Part shown: piece after piece, positions 33,943 to 42,003 of the stretch
Layout: each line of letters starts with the position of its first letter
Position numbering within the stretch: position 1 is the first letter of the stretch
DNA from: Sphingomicrobium nitratireducens
Lineage (GTDB): Bacteria; Pseudomonadota; Alphaproteobacteria; Sphingomonadales; Sphingomonadaceae
Direction of reading: 5' to 3'
NCBI RefSeq assembly: GCF_026157035.1
Contig: NZ_JANJZA010000001.1
Coordinates: 1,715,001 to 1,779,000 of the forward strand
Length of the DNA: 64,000 nucleotides
Made by a program: the position numbers and the translations under genes
The notes under the pieces: model-generated
Database searches by the model: none
Seen by the model: only the letters and a program-made list of their open reading frames with translations
Told to the model about the DNA's origin: nothing

Positions 33943-33990
33943 GACTGGAGGGCTTGCCAGATTTTGGCTTTTGGCCCAAGCGGGCGCCTC

Positions 33991-35442
33991 ATGAAGAACG
34001 AAAAGAAGATCGAAGGCTTCCTCGACGAACTGGAAGCCATTTACGCCAGGTCCGTTTCCAACCTCCGCGACGCGCTTGAGGCCTACGCGAAAGACGGAAC
34101 CCGCCCCTCCCTGAAGGACCGCGACGCCGGCGCCTTCTCCTATCCCGAGCTGCGGATCGAATACGACCCCGCGATGCCGCCGCCGACCCCGGCCCGCGCC
34201 TTTGCGCGCCTCAACACGCCCGGCATCTATACCGCCTCGATCGCGCGCCCCGCCCTGTTCCGCGCCTATCTCAAGGAACAGCTCGACCACCTGATGCGCG
34301 ACTATCCGGTCAAGGTCAGCGTCGGGAAGTCGGCAAGCGAGATCCCCTACCCCTACGTGCTCGACGGCTCGAACCTCGACCTCGAAGGCATCTCGACCGC
34401 CGAACTGTCGCGCTGGCTGCCCTCGACCGACCTGTTCCACATCGGCGACGAGGTGGCCGACGGCGACTGGGACTTCACCCTCGCCCCCACGCGCCCGCTC
34501 GCCCTGTTCGACGGCCCGCGCACCGACTTCAGCCTCGCGCGTCTCAAGCATTATACCGGCACCCCGGCCGAGCATTTCCAGCATTATGTGCTGTTCACCA
34601 ACTATGTCCGCTACGTCGACGAGTTCGTGCGCTTCGCGGTCGAGGAATTGCGCTCGGACGACAGCCGCTTCACCGGTTTTTCGGTCCCGGGCGGCTATTA
34701 CGAACCCGGCCAGCTCGAAAATGCCGAGGCCGAGATCGCCGCGGGCGTCTGGCGCCGCCACCAGATGCCGGCCTACCATCTGATGGCCGCGAACGGCACC
34801 GGCGTGACCCTCGTCAACATCGGCGTCGGCCCGTCCAACGCCAAGACGATCTGCGATCATATCGCGGTGCTCCGCCCCGAGGCGTGGCTGATGATCGGCC
34901 ATTGCGGCGGCCTGCGCCCCAGCCAGACGATCGGCGACTATGTCCTCGCCCACGCTTACTTGCGCGACGATCATGTGCTCGACGAGGTGCTGCCGGTCGA
35001 AATCCCGATCCCCGCCATCGCCGAGGTCCAGACCGCCCTGTTCGACGCCGCGCGCGAAGTCACCGGGGAGAGCGAGGACGACCTCAAGAAGCGGCTGCGC
35101 ACCGGCACCGTGGTCACCACCGACGACCGCAACTGGGAGCTGCGCTACACGCTGTCCGCCTTGCGCTTCAACCAGAGCCGCGCGGTCGGGATCGACATGG
35201 AATCGGCGACCATCGCCGCGCAGGGCTACCGCTTCCGCGTCCCCTACGGCACGCTGCTATGCGTCTCGGACAAGCCGCTCCACGGCGAATTGAAGCTGCC
35301 GGGCCAGGCCAACGCCTTCTACGAAAAGGCGATCGGCCAGCACCTTCGCACCGGCATCAAGGCGCTCGACATCCTGCGCCACGAGGGCGACGGGCTACAC
35401 AGCCGCAAGCTCAGGAGCTTCGACGAACCTCCGCTGCGCTAG
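33991..35442 (+). CDS. amn: AMP nucleosidase
   Basis: Splits AMP to adenine and ribose-5-phosphate in purine salvage. The 483 residues have an N-terminal AMP-nucleosidase domain and a C-terminal phosphorylase-type domain with NIGVGPSNAKTICDHIAVLRP, MIGHCGGLRP and GIDMESATIAAQGY. The start at 33991 (MKNEKKIEG) is preferred over an in-frame ATG 27 bp upstream. Its stop overlaps that of the convergent 5'-nucleotidase. Confidence 0.94.
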   Translation: MKNEKKIEGFLDELEAIYARSVSNLRDALEAYAKDGTRPSLKDRDAGAFSYPELRIEYDPAMPPPTPARAFARLNTPGIYTASIARPALFRAYLKEQLDHLMRDYPVKVSVGKSASEIPYPYVLDGSNLDLEGISTAELSRWLPSTDLFHIGDEVADGDWDFTLAPTRPLALFDGPRTDFSLARLKHYTGTPAEHFQHYVLFTNYVRYVDEFVRFAVEELRSDDSRFTGFSVPGGYYEPGQLENAEAEIAAGVWRRHQMPAYHLMAANGTGVTLVNIGVGPSNAKTICDHIAVLRPEAWLMIGHCGGLRPSQTIGDYVLAHAYLRDDHVLDEVLPVEIPIPAIAEVQTALFDAAREVTGESEDDLKKRLRTGTVVTTDDRNWELRYTLSALRFNQSRAVGIDMESATIAAQGYRFRVPYGTLLCVSDKPLHGELKLPGQANAFYEKAIGQHLRTGIKALDILRHEGDGLHSRKLRSFDEPPLR

Positions 35443-37169
35443 TTGGCGGGCGTCACGTCGCGCACGCGTCCGGCCTCGGGCGCGGCGCGTCCGTCCGCGA
35501 GCCACGCCGCCAAAGCCTCGACGTCGGTGCCCGCACCGGTCGCATCGGTGCCTTCGCGCAGCACCGTGTAGCCATCGCCGCCATAGGCGATGAAATTGTT
35601 GGCGGTAACGCGGTAGGTCGCCGCCGGGTCGACCGGCGCACCTTCGAACGTCAGCTCGACGATGCGCGCGCCTTCCGGGCGAGAACGGTCGAAACTGTAG
35701 GCGAGTTGGCGGCTCGGGCGGATGAAGCGCGGCATTCCCTCGCCCGCAACGCCCTGTTCGAGCACGGCTTTCAGCTGCGCGCCCGTCAGGCTCAACGTCA
35801 TCAGCGAGTTCTGGAAGGGTTGTAGCGCGAAAATCTGGCCGTAGGTCACCGTCCCGGCGGCGAGGTCGGTGCGCACCCCGCCCGCGTTCATCAGCGCCAG
35901 CTGTGCCCCGCCATTGGCCGGATCGGCGGTCGCAGCCCACTGCGCATCGGCGATCAGGTAGCCCGCGGTCGCATCGTCCTTCGAGACCGAGCCTTCGAGG
36001 CTCCCGACCACCCGCTCGGCGAGCGGGCGCGCTTTCTCGACGACGCGCGCCACCAGCGCGGCCACCTCGGGATCGGGCGCAAAGCGTGCATAACCGTCAT
36101 TGGGCAGCACCAGCGCCCCGTCGCGATCGCGAAAGGCATCGCCCTGCACCGCGACATTCTGGCCGGTCGCGCCGACGAACTGGCCGCCGTCCTTGGCGAA
36201 GTGCAAGCGGATGTCGGTCACCAGCGCGCCATAGGCCCCCGCGCTCGTCAGAAGGCGCGTTCCCGGCATCCCGTTAGGCATCGGCACCTGGCAGCTATAG
36301 GCGTTGTGCGTGTGGCCCGACGCGATCACGCCAATCGCGGGGTCGAGCCCATCCAGCATGTCGACCACTGCGCCCGACAACTCGGGACAGGCGGGATCGT
36401 CCCATTCCCCGCCGACCTGCCCGCCTTCGTGGATCAGGAGGACGATCGTCTCGGCGCCCATTTCCTTCAGGTGCGGCACCAGCGCGTTGGCGGTCTCGAC
36501 CTCGTCGGCAAAGCGAAGCCCGTCGACGAGATTGGGCGCGACCAGCCCCGGCACGCCGGCGAGCGGCAGCCCGATGATCCCGATCGTGTGCCCGCCGACC
36601 TGTTCGACCGCCGCGTCGGGGAACAGCGTATTTCCATCCTCGAGGAACACGTTGGCCGCGAGATAGGTGAAATCGGCCCCGTCATAGCTTCCGTCGAGCG
36701 CGCACGGCGTCACCTTGGTGAACATCTCGCACCCGCCCTTGGTCAGCCGCAGCAGTTCGGCGATGCCCTTGTCGAACTCGTGATTGCCGAGCGCGCTGTA
36801 ATCGAGCTCCATCATCTCGAGCACGTCGATGGTCGGCTCGTCGAGGAACAATGCGCTCGCCAGCGGGCTCGCCCCGATCATGTCGCCCGCCGCCACGCGC
36901 AGCGCCTCGCCCGGCACCTTGGCGTCGAGCGCATCGAGCGCGCCCGCGAGATAGGCCGCGCCTCCGCTGGGCACCAGCGCGCGCGTGCCGTCGGCCAGTC
37001 GCACCGGGATCGCGCGGCCCGGCGCTTCGAGCCGGCCGTGGAAGTCGTTGATCGCCAGCACCTGCACTTCCTCGAGCATCGGCGGCGGCGTCTGGGCCGT
37101 GCGCACGTCGGGCGTCGGCGCGCAGGCGGCGAGCAGGGAGGCGGCAAGCAGGGTCGGAACGAGGCGCAT
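35439..37169 (-). CDS. Exported 5'-nucleotidase / metallophosphatase lipoprotein
   Basis: The 576-residue protein has a lipoprotein signal (LLAASLLAACAP, lipobox LAAC at about residue 16). A calcineurin-like phosphatase domain (NDFHGRLE, GNHEFDKG, ASGHTHNAY) and a C-terminal nucleotidase domain (NAGGVRTDL, YRVTANNFIAYGGDGY) follow. It should release nucleosides from extracellular nucleotides in the periplasm or at the membrane. Position next to amn and cdd points to nucleotide scavenging. Confidence 0.92.
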   Translation of the reverse strand: MRLVPTLLAASLLAACAPTPDVRTAQTPPPMLEEVQVLAINDFHGRLEAPGRAIPVRLADGTRALVPSGGAAYLAGALDALDAKVPGEALRVAAGDMIGASPLASALFLDEPTIDVLEMMELDYSALGNHEFDKGIAELLRLTKGGCEMFTKVTPCALDGSYDGADFTYLAANVFLEDGNTLFPDAAVEQVGGHTIGIIGLPLAGVPGLVAPNLVDGLRFADEVETANALVPHLKEMGAETIVLLIHEGGQVGGEWDDPACPELSGAVVDMLDGLDPAIGVIASGHTHNAYSCQVPMPNGMPGTRLLTSAGAYGALVTDIRLHFAKDGGQFVGATGQNVAVQGDAFRDRDGALVLPNDGYARFAPDPEVAALVARVVEKARPLAERVVGSLEGSVSKDDATAGYLIADAQWAATADPANGGAQLALMNAGGVRTDLAAGTVTYGQIFALQPFQNSLMTLSLTGAQLKAVLEQGVAGEGMPRFIRPSRQLAYSFDRSRPEGARIVELTFEGAPVDPAATYRVTANNFIAYGGDGYTVLREGTDATGAGTDVEALAAWLADGRAAPEAGRVRDVTPAN

Positions 37170-37215
37170 GATTTCTCCTTTGCGGGACGCGCTAGCGCCC
37201 CCTAAAGCTCCTGTC

Positions 37216-37662
37216 ATGACCGAAAAAGAGCTGATCGCCCTCGCCCGTTCCGCCGCGCTCAAGGCCTATGCGCCCTATTCGGGCTTTTCGGTCGGCTGCG
37301 CGATCGAGAGCGTGGATGGCGAAATCGTCACCGGCGCCAACATGGAAAATGCCTGCTACCGCCTCGGCCTGTGCGCCGAGCAGAGCGCGCTGACCACCGC
37401 CCAGCATGCTTTCGGGCTCGCGCGTGTCGCACGCATCGCGGTCGCGGGCGGCGACGGGTCGGGTGAGGAATTGCAGGGCGAACAGTCGGTCACGCCGTGC
37501 GGCGGCTGCCGCCAGGCGATCCTCGAGGCCTCGCATCTGTCGGGCCGCGATATCGAGATCTACGCGGCGAGCGGCGACGGCAGCGTCCACGAGACGTTGC
37601 GCATCCGGTCGCTTATCCCGCACGGCTTTGGGCCGGAAAACCTCAAGGACGCGGACCGCTAA
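37216..37662 (+). CDS. cdd: Cytidine deaminase
   Basis: Deaminates cytidine and deoxycytidine to the uridine forms. The 148 residues contain the zinc site: Cys53-Ala-Glu55 (CAEQSALTTA) and Cys95-GG-Cys98 (PCGGCRQ). Nucleoside contact NMENACY is present. It is divergent from the 5'-nucleotidase. A second, 5'-truncated copy lies 1.28 kb downstream beyond a CPBP protease gene. Confidence 0.95.
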   Translation: MTEKELIALARSAALKAYAPYSGFSVGCAIESVDGEIVTGANMENACYRLGLCAEQSALTTAQHAFGLARVARIAVAGGDGSGEELQGEQSVTPCGGCRQAILEASHLSGRDIEIYAASGDGSVHETLRIRSLIPHGFGPENLKDADR

Positions 37663-37715
37663 CGGCCTTCCGCCTCCTACTTCATAGACTATCGACCCCT
37701 GGAGTGTTGCGTTCC

Positions 37716-38534
37716 ATGTCTACTGCCGTCCCTCGTCCTCGCGCGCTTGGTGCATTCTTCGCGATCTCCTTCGGTTTCTCTTGGCTGGTCTGGAGCCTGC
37801 TGTTGTTCGCTCCTCTAGACGACGCGCTCTTCGTCCCGGTGCTGTTCGCGGGATCGTTCGGTCCGGCCATCGCTGCGCTCGTTCTTATCGTGGCGCGCGA
37901 GGGGGGGCGCGGGCTGGCCGACTTCCTCCTCCGTTTCGTGCGGGTCGACGGGGCGTTACTACGCTGGCTTCCGTTCATCCTGCTGGTGTTTCCCGCGCTC
38001 CTCGTCACGGGCCTTTGGGTCCACGCAGCGCTGGGCGGTGATCCGGCGAAAGCGAGCGACTATCTCGGCGGTTTCGCCACATTATCGGGCGGCGCGGGAC
38101 TGCTCGGGCTGATGCTGATTGGCGGACCACTGAGCGAAGAACCCGGCTGGCGTGGATACGCACTCGACGGGCTAATTGCGAAAGGCAGTGCTGTTCGCGC
38201 CAGCGTTATGCTCGGGCTCGTATGGGCCGCGTGGCACTTTCCCCTCTTCCTCGTCGAAGGCACTTCGCAGCACGCCAAGGGCATGAGCTTCGCAACCCTG
38301 TCGTGGATCGTCCAAATCCTGTCCCTTTCGCTCGTCATGACGCTGGTCCACCGGCGCACCGGCGGCAGTATCCTGGCCGCGATCCTGCTGCACCTGATGG
38401 CGAACATGGCCTACCCGCTCGGCCTCGACGTGCAAGGCGAGCTGGTGTTTAGCGCTCTACGGATCGCGCTCGCGCTTGGCGTCGTGACAATGCTGGCCCG
38501 CCCGCGCGACGCTCGACCGCAGACGCACGCGTAA
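37716..38534 (+). CDS. CPBP family intramembrane metalloprotease
   Basis: A 272-residue membrane protein with seven or eight helices. The CPBP (Abi/CAAX-protease-like) motifs are EEPGWRGYAL near residue 140, AWHFPLF and HLMANMAY, which supply the Glu and His catalytic residues. Its substrate is unknown; relatives cleave prenylated proteins or act in immunity to bacteriocins. It lies between the intact cdd and the truncated copy, and its base composition is more mixed than that of its neighbours, suggesting arrival with a duplication or recombination event. Confidence 0.88.
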   Translation: MSTAVPRPRALGAFFAISFGFSWLVWSLLLFAPLDDALFVPVLFAGSFGPAIAALVLIVAREGGRGLADFLLRFVRVDGALLRWLPFILLVFPALLVTGLWVHAALGGDPAKASDYLGGFATLSGGAGLLGLMLIGGPLSEEPGWRGYALDGLIAKGSAVRASVMLGLVWAAWHFPLFLVEGTSQHAKGMSFATLSWIVQILSLSLVMTLVHRRTGGSILAAILLHLMANMAYPLGLDVQGELVFSALRIALALGVVTMLARPRDARPQTHA

Positions 38535-38538
38535 CGCG

Positions 38539-38943
38539 GCGCTCAAGGCCTATGCGCCCTATTCGGGCTTTTCGGTCGGCTGCGCGATCGAGAGCGTGGA
38601 TGGCGAGGTCGTCACCGGCGCCAACATGGAAAACGCCTGCTATCGCCTCGGCCTGTGCGCCGAGCAGAGCGCGCTCACCACCGCCCAGCACGCTTTCGGA
38701 TTGGACAGGGTCGCGCGCATCGCGGTCGCAGGCGGCGACGGGTCGGGCGGAGCGCTCAAGGGCGGCGCGCCCGTCACCCCGTGCGGCGGCTGTCGGCAGG
38801 CGATCCTCGAGGCCGCGCATCTGTCGAACCGCGACATCGAGATCCTCGCCTCCAACGGCGACGGCACCGCGCTAGAGCGGCTGAAAATTTCCGAATTCAT
38901 CCCCAACGGCTTCGGCCCCGCAAACCTCAAGGACGCGGAATAA
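38539..38943 (+). pseudogene. cdd: 5'-truncated second copy of cytidine deaminase
   Basis: From 38539 the sequence repeats the intact cdd from its codon 14 onward; the first 68 nt are identical and the rest is very similar to the end of the gene. The zinc and catalytic residues are retained (CAEQSA, PCGGCRQ). The first 13 codons, start and ribosome site are missing, and no usable start lies upstream in frame after a TGA at 38485-38487. The first internal ATG at 38596 would remove the N-terminal strand and helix. Probably a fossil, though the 3' reading frame is undamaged. Confidence 0.85.
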
Positions 38944-38959
38944 TCGCAACGTCCGGAAG

Positions 38960-38976
38960 GGGGTGGAAAGCGGACA
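38960..38976. repeat. 17-bp repeat, copy 1
   Basis: GGGGTGGAAAGCGGACA occurs here, just after the cdd fragment, and again exactly at 40680-40696. Both copies are intergenic in the accessory small-gene region. Confidence 0.7.
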
Positions 38977-39147
38977 TTGGTGGTTTCATTGTTTCATGCC
39001 TTACGAGCGCCCCAATGCTCCTTTATCAAGATCGAGCTACCAGTTGCCGACCACGGACTATTTGGCCTTAGGGCCCTCTCTTCCTCACATCGCTGCTTAT
39101 AGCCTGAAGCCGGATCGTATTGGTCCGGTCCATGAGGAAGATATCCC

Positions 39148-39354
39148 ATGACCGAAGGTACCGTTAAATTTTTCAACGCCCAGAAGGGCTTTGGCTTCAT
39201 CACCCCCGATAATGGCGGTGGCGACGCATTCGTCCACATCACTGCCGTGGAAGCTGCCGGCCTTGGTGTGCTGAACGAGGGGCAGCGTATCGGCTACGAG
39301 CTTCAGGACGATAACAAGGGCAAGCAGAGCGCTTGCAATCTCGTCGCGCTCTAA
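39148..39354 (+). CDS. cspA: Cold-shock protein (CspA family)
   Basis: A single cold-shock domain of 68 residues that binds single-stranded RNA/DNA. RNP1 (KGFGFI) and RNP2 (DAFVHI) are intact, with the usual GTVKFFN opening. A well-formed terminator follows 26 bp after the stop, so it is a monocistronic unit. The 200-bp 5' region would suit the leader control typical of such genes, but no specific element is recognised. Confidence 0.95.
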   Translation: MTEGTVKFFNAQKGFGFITPDNGGGDAFVHITAVEAAGLGVLNEGQRIGYELQDDNKGKQSACNLVAL

Positions 39355-39379
39355 GCGTCGATTGACGATTAAACGAAAA

Positions 39380-39410
39380 GGGCCTGCCGGTGACGGAAGG
39401 CCCTTTTTTT
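39380..39410 (+). terminator. Rho-independent terminator after cspA
   Basis: GGGCCT-G-CCG pairs with CGG-A-AGGCCC around a GTGA loop, followed by seven T residues. Confidence 0.9.
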
Positions 39411-39538
39411 CATGCGATGGCCAGTTGCCAATGTTTGCTCTAAGGTGAGGGTGCTATCGGTCGCTCGTGGTCACGCGCCCTCAGGGTGCGACCGGCCCAT
39501 TGGTCTCTTCTAGCATCATGCAATCGAGGAGATTGATT

Positions 39539-39778
39539 ATGTCCATTCAAACCGACTTCTTTCTGGAACGCGCTGCTCATGAAGCGACGCGAGCAAAAGC
39601 GGAAAGCCTTGCGAACGTGCGCAATGGGCATTTGCGGGCGGAGGCCGCGTGGCTGCAATTGGCTGAGCGATCGGCGCGCGGCGATGAACTTCGGGCGAAG
39701 GATGCTCAGCGCAAGGCCGACCTTGCCGTTGAGCAGGCACGGCAAGCTGCCGACGCCATGCCAGGCGGACGCGACTAA
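39539..39778 (+). CDS. Small helical hypothetical protein
   Basis: The 79 residues are almost wholly helical and charged, with a segment HLRAEAAWLQLAERSARGDELR that resembles the repeat-like helices of neighbouring small genes. GAGGAG lies 8 nt before the ATG. No signal or membrane span. The end overlaps the convergent small gene by 4 nt. Not recognised by family name. Confidence 0.6.
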   Translation: MSIQTDFFLERAAHEATRAKAESLANVRNGHLRAEAAWLQLAERSARGDELRAKDAQRKADLAVEQARQAADAMPGGRD

Positions 39779-39945
39779 GCTTTTTTCGGCTCAGTCTCGT
39801 CCACGGCGCCGTCGATTGGCTTGGCAAATTGGGAATGGCGTTTCGCAATTCTGCGATAAATTGCACGGAGGTATGATGAACTCGCTGCCCGGGAGCGATC
39901 GGTGGCCTCACGTTCGAGTTTATCGTGATCTATTTCTCTAGTCAT
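39775..39945 (-). CDS. Small hypothetical protein, coupled to the upstream small gene
   Basis: From ATG 39945 (MTREIDHDKLERE) it encodes 56 charged, helical residues with YLRAIYRRIAKRHSQFA. The start overlaps the stop of the next minus-strand small gene as ATGA, which supports translation of both. Function unknown. Confidence 0.5.
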   Translation of the reverse strand: MTREIDHDKLEREATDRSRAASSSYLRAIYRRIAKRHSQFAKPIDGAVDETEPKKA

Positions 39946-40109
39946 CGCGAGCTCACGCGCACATTGGCGTCGTACGCACCAAATTCGATCAGTTTGCGAT
40001 AGTGGCGCGCCGTCTCCAAGTAGAGCCATTTGAGATCTGGGTTCTGGGTGGTGCGCGACAGGACGCGACAACGTCTCTCACGCGCTTTGAAAATGTCGAT
40101 GTCGGCCAT
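39942..40109 (-). CDS. Small helical hypothetical protein
   Basis: From 40109 (MADIDIFKARERR, with AGGA 8 nt upstream) it gives 55 residues; ATG at 40118 or a start at 40130 are alternatives. The pattern RxLxxxxxxPxxxxxYLExARHYRxLI resembles small proteins common in Sphingomonads and the other minus-strand genes in this cluster. Function unknown. Confidence 0.55.
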   Translation of the reverse strand: MADIDIFKARERRCRVLSRTTQNPDLKWLYLETARHYRKLIEFGAYDANVRVSSR

Positions 40110-40300
40110 GTTACTCATCCTGGCAATCAAGCGTCGATGCTTAGTCCTCGACGGTCACAGGATGCTTGGGTGACAAATTTCGTGTGATGGGCTCTTGTAG
40201 CAGATATTCCGAGCATTGACCAAAGAGGCATGCCGCATCGGGTCATTAAGAGCAAAGGATGTGGTCGAAACCGTCGTCCAGCTTAAGCTCTGACTATTCT

Positions 40301-40513
40301 CTAGGGACGCTGGGCGCCCACCTTCACAGTCGACCTGACTCCAATCAAGTGCGCAAGCTCACGAGGCCGTTCGCTTGGCAGGATTGTCGACAGTTGATTG
40401 AGCAGCCTTCTATTATACCGAGCGGCCAATGCCCGATGAATGTTTGCGACTACTGGGTTTGTTGCCCTCTCAGCCAATCGACGGTGTTCGATGGACCGCT
40501 TTCGAAGTCTCAA
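40301..40513 (-). CDS. Small helical hypothetical protein, TTG start
   Basis: 70 residues if TTG at 40513 is used (no ATG fits). EHRRLAERATNPVVANIHRA followed by LAARYNRRL shows the same helix pattern as the gene at 39942-40109. A GAG lies 8 nt before the TTG. Low-GC surroundings and the unusual start leave the call tentative. Confidence 0.45.
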   Translation of the reverse strand: MRLRKRSIEHRRLAERATNPVVANIHRALAARYNRRLLNQLSTILPSERPRELAHLIGVRSTVKVGAQRP

Positions 40514-40679
40514 AAGTTGCTCGTGAGGGATAACGCTTCCTCGCTATTCGACGGGAGCGCGACGGTCGTCTCTCAGTCGTAGATTGGCCGACTGCAGGAC
40601 CTACGATATTCAACTCATAAGCCTTTTTGGAGCTCTTGTCATTGTCGGCTTTTGGGTCGATCGCGGCATGGTCGGTTTC

Positions 40680-40696
40680 GGGGTGGAAAGCGGACA
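40680..40696. repeat. 17-bp repeat, copy 2
   Basis: Exact second copy of GGGGTGGAAAGCGGACA, 1.72 kb from the first and in the same orientation. Confidence 0.7.
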
Positions 40697-40738
40697 CGAC
40701 ACCATCTCCGTATGCTTATTGCTTCGCTACAACCAGGG

Positions 40739-40975
40739 TCATTTTCGACGACTTTCTGCAATGGCGTCGCTCAAATTGTCATACGTGTAGGGCCCCACCC
40801 GATATCGCGTGACAACAATGCGTTCGATGCCTTTAGGGAGCGCTGTGCGGGCTTCAGGCACAATTGTGCCACCTTCATTTTCCCACGCGTTGACTCGCTT
40901 CTTTTGCTCGCTCGATTTTTGAATAGACTTCACGCTGAAGCAGCTTCTTTTTCGATAGCGCCAAGGCTTGGCCAA
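40739..40975 (-). CDS. Small hypothetical protein
   Basis: Up to 78 residues. The C-terminal third (RIVVTRYRVGPYTYDNLSDA) looks like a short folded beta motif; the N-terminus is Lys/Ser-rich and its start (TTG at 40975) is uncertain. It overlaps the next small gene by 46 nt. Tentative. Confidence 0.4.
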   Translation of the reverse strand: MAKPWRYRKRSCFSVKSIQKSSEQKKRVNAWENEGGTIVPEARTALPKGIERIVVTRYRVGPYTYDNLSDAIAESRRK

Positions 40976-41133
40976 CCGCGTTCAACTAGTCCTTTCGCGT
41001 GCCGCCAAGCGGCAATGCGGCCAGCATAGAGGTCGACGAGATCGAGATACAATTCTCGGTCGCTGTGTGAACGAGCCACTTGCGCATTCAACTTCGCAAG
41101 CTGGTGATTATAGAGAAGGCGATTTACATCCAT
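40930..41133 (-). CDS. Small helical hypothetical protein
   Basis: 67 residues from ATG 41133 with AAGG 9 nt upstream. YNHQLAKLNAQVARSHSDRE followed by LYLDLVDLYAGRI follows the same two-helix pattern as the genes at 39942 and 40301. Function unknown. Confidence 0.5.
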   Translation of the reverse strand: MDVNRLLYNHQLAKLNAQVARSHSDRELYLDLVDLYAGRIAAWRHAKGLVERGWPSLGAIEKEAASA

Positions 41134-41227
41134 CTCGTGGACCTTTCTGGAGGAAGCAGCGACCCGTCCGGCAAGGCCATGCCGCCGAACGGTTCGCTAC
41201 TGAAGCCGGGCTCTTGGCCGCGAAAGT

Positions 41228-41464
41228 TTAGTGACCGCGACTCTGGTCGTTGCCTGGCTGGCTCATCTGCAGGTTCACCGCTTGGCGTTTGCCGCCGTCG
41301 ACCGTCTTGGTTTCATAACCGAAACGCTGGTCGACGCGGGGTTCCTTGTCGGACTGCTTGAGGTCGGCCTTGGCGAACATCAGCGCATCGCCGCCCTTTT
41401 CGGGGGTAATCGTGCCGGTGCCCTTGGTAGCGTCATAGGAGGCGATCTTGCCATAATTGGTCAT
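41228..41464 (-). CDS. Divergent cold-shock-domain-like protein
   Basis: 78 residues. GKIASYDATKGTGTITPEKGG and DALMFAKADL align with the RNP regions of cold-shock proteins, but the aromatic residues of RNP1 (KGFGFI) are replaced by KGTGTI and RNP2 FVH by LMF, so nucleic-acid binding may be altered. A similar degenerate CSD group is known in Sphingomonads. It lies 1.9 kb from the canonical cspA in the opposite orientation. Confidence 0.75.
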   Translation of the reverse strand: MTNYGKIASYDATKGTGTITPEKGGDALMFAKADLKQSDKEPRVDQRFGYETKTVDGGKRQAVNLQMSQPGNDQSRGH

Positions 41465-41731
41465 AACATGCGTCTTTCTTTTCGGCGCGTGCGGCCGAAA
41501 TCGACCGCCTATGCGCGGGCTAAGAAAACGAAAAAGAAAGAGAGGAGAGCAATAAAGCCGCTCTCAGGACGTTCGATCGCGCTTGGTAGCTTAACTTATA
41601 AATAGTCACTATTTGCAATTATTCAATGGTGAATCCGAAACGATTTCACTCCACTGGTCTCATTTTTATCGCTTTATTTTGTGATTAGGCGCAAGACGAT
41701 GTGGGACATCCTGTTCCGTTAGGAATACATC

Positions 41732-41866
41732 ATGGTGAAGCGTCGCAACAAAAGGGGGCGCGAGGCGCGCAAACCTAAGACCGACAAGGGACCGAAGACC
41801 AATGCCAGTCAGCCCAGCCAGAAGCCCGGGATAATCCCTGGCCTCGAAAACATGCGAAACAAATAA
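41732..41866 (+). CDS. Very small basic protein (44 aa)
   Basis: AGGA precedes the ATG by 8 nt. The product is strongly basic (MVKRRNKRGREARKPKTDKG at the start) and ends in GLENMRNK. Similar Arg/Lys-rich microproteins with the GREARKPK motif occur in related bacteria, from memory. Its frame runs opposite to a longer minus-strand frame (41666-41998) that has no recognisable features. Confidence 0.5.
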   Translation: MVKRRNKRGREARKPKTDKGPKTNASQPSQKPGIIPGLENMRNK

Positions 41867-42003
41867 GACAGCCAAAGGGCGGCAGAAATACCCCCCATCG
41901 GCATAAGGACTGAAGACCTCGTAAGGCCGGCCGTCAGTTTTTTTTTGAACCCAACGAAATCGCTCGCTTTCGTCCGCAATTGGGTCGTTAATGGACATTG
42001 CGC

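Noticed and set aside
40470-40697. A 75-residue minus-strand frame
   Set aside because: Low-complexity basic composition, overlaps the 17-bp repeat and another small frame, and shows none of the helix pattern of its neighbours.
41666-41998. A 110-residue minus-strand frame
   Set aside because: No family features, no good ribosome site, and it lies opposite the more gene-like 44-residue plus-strand frame.
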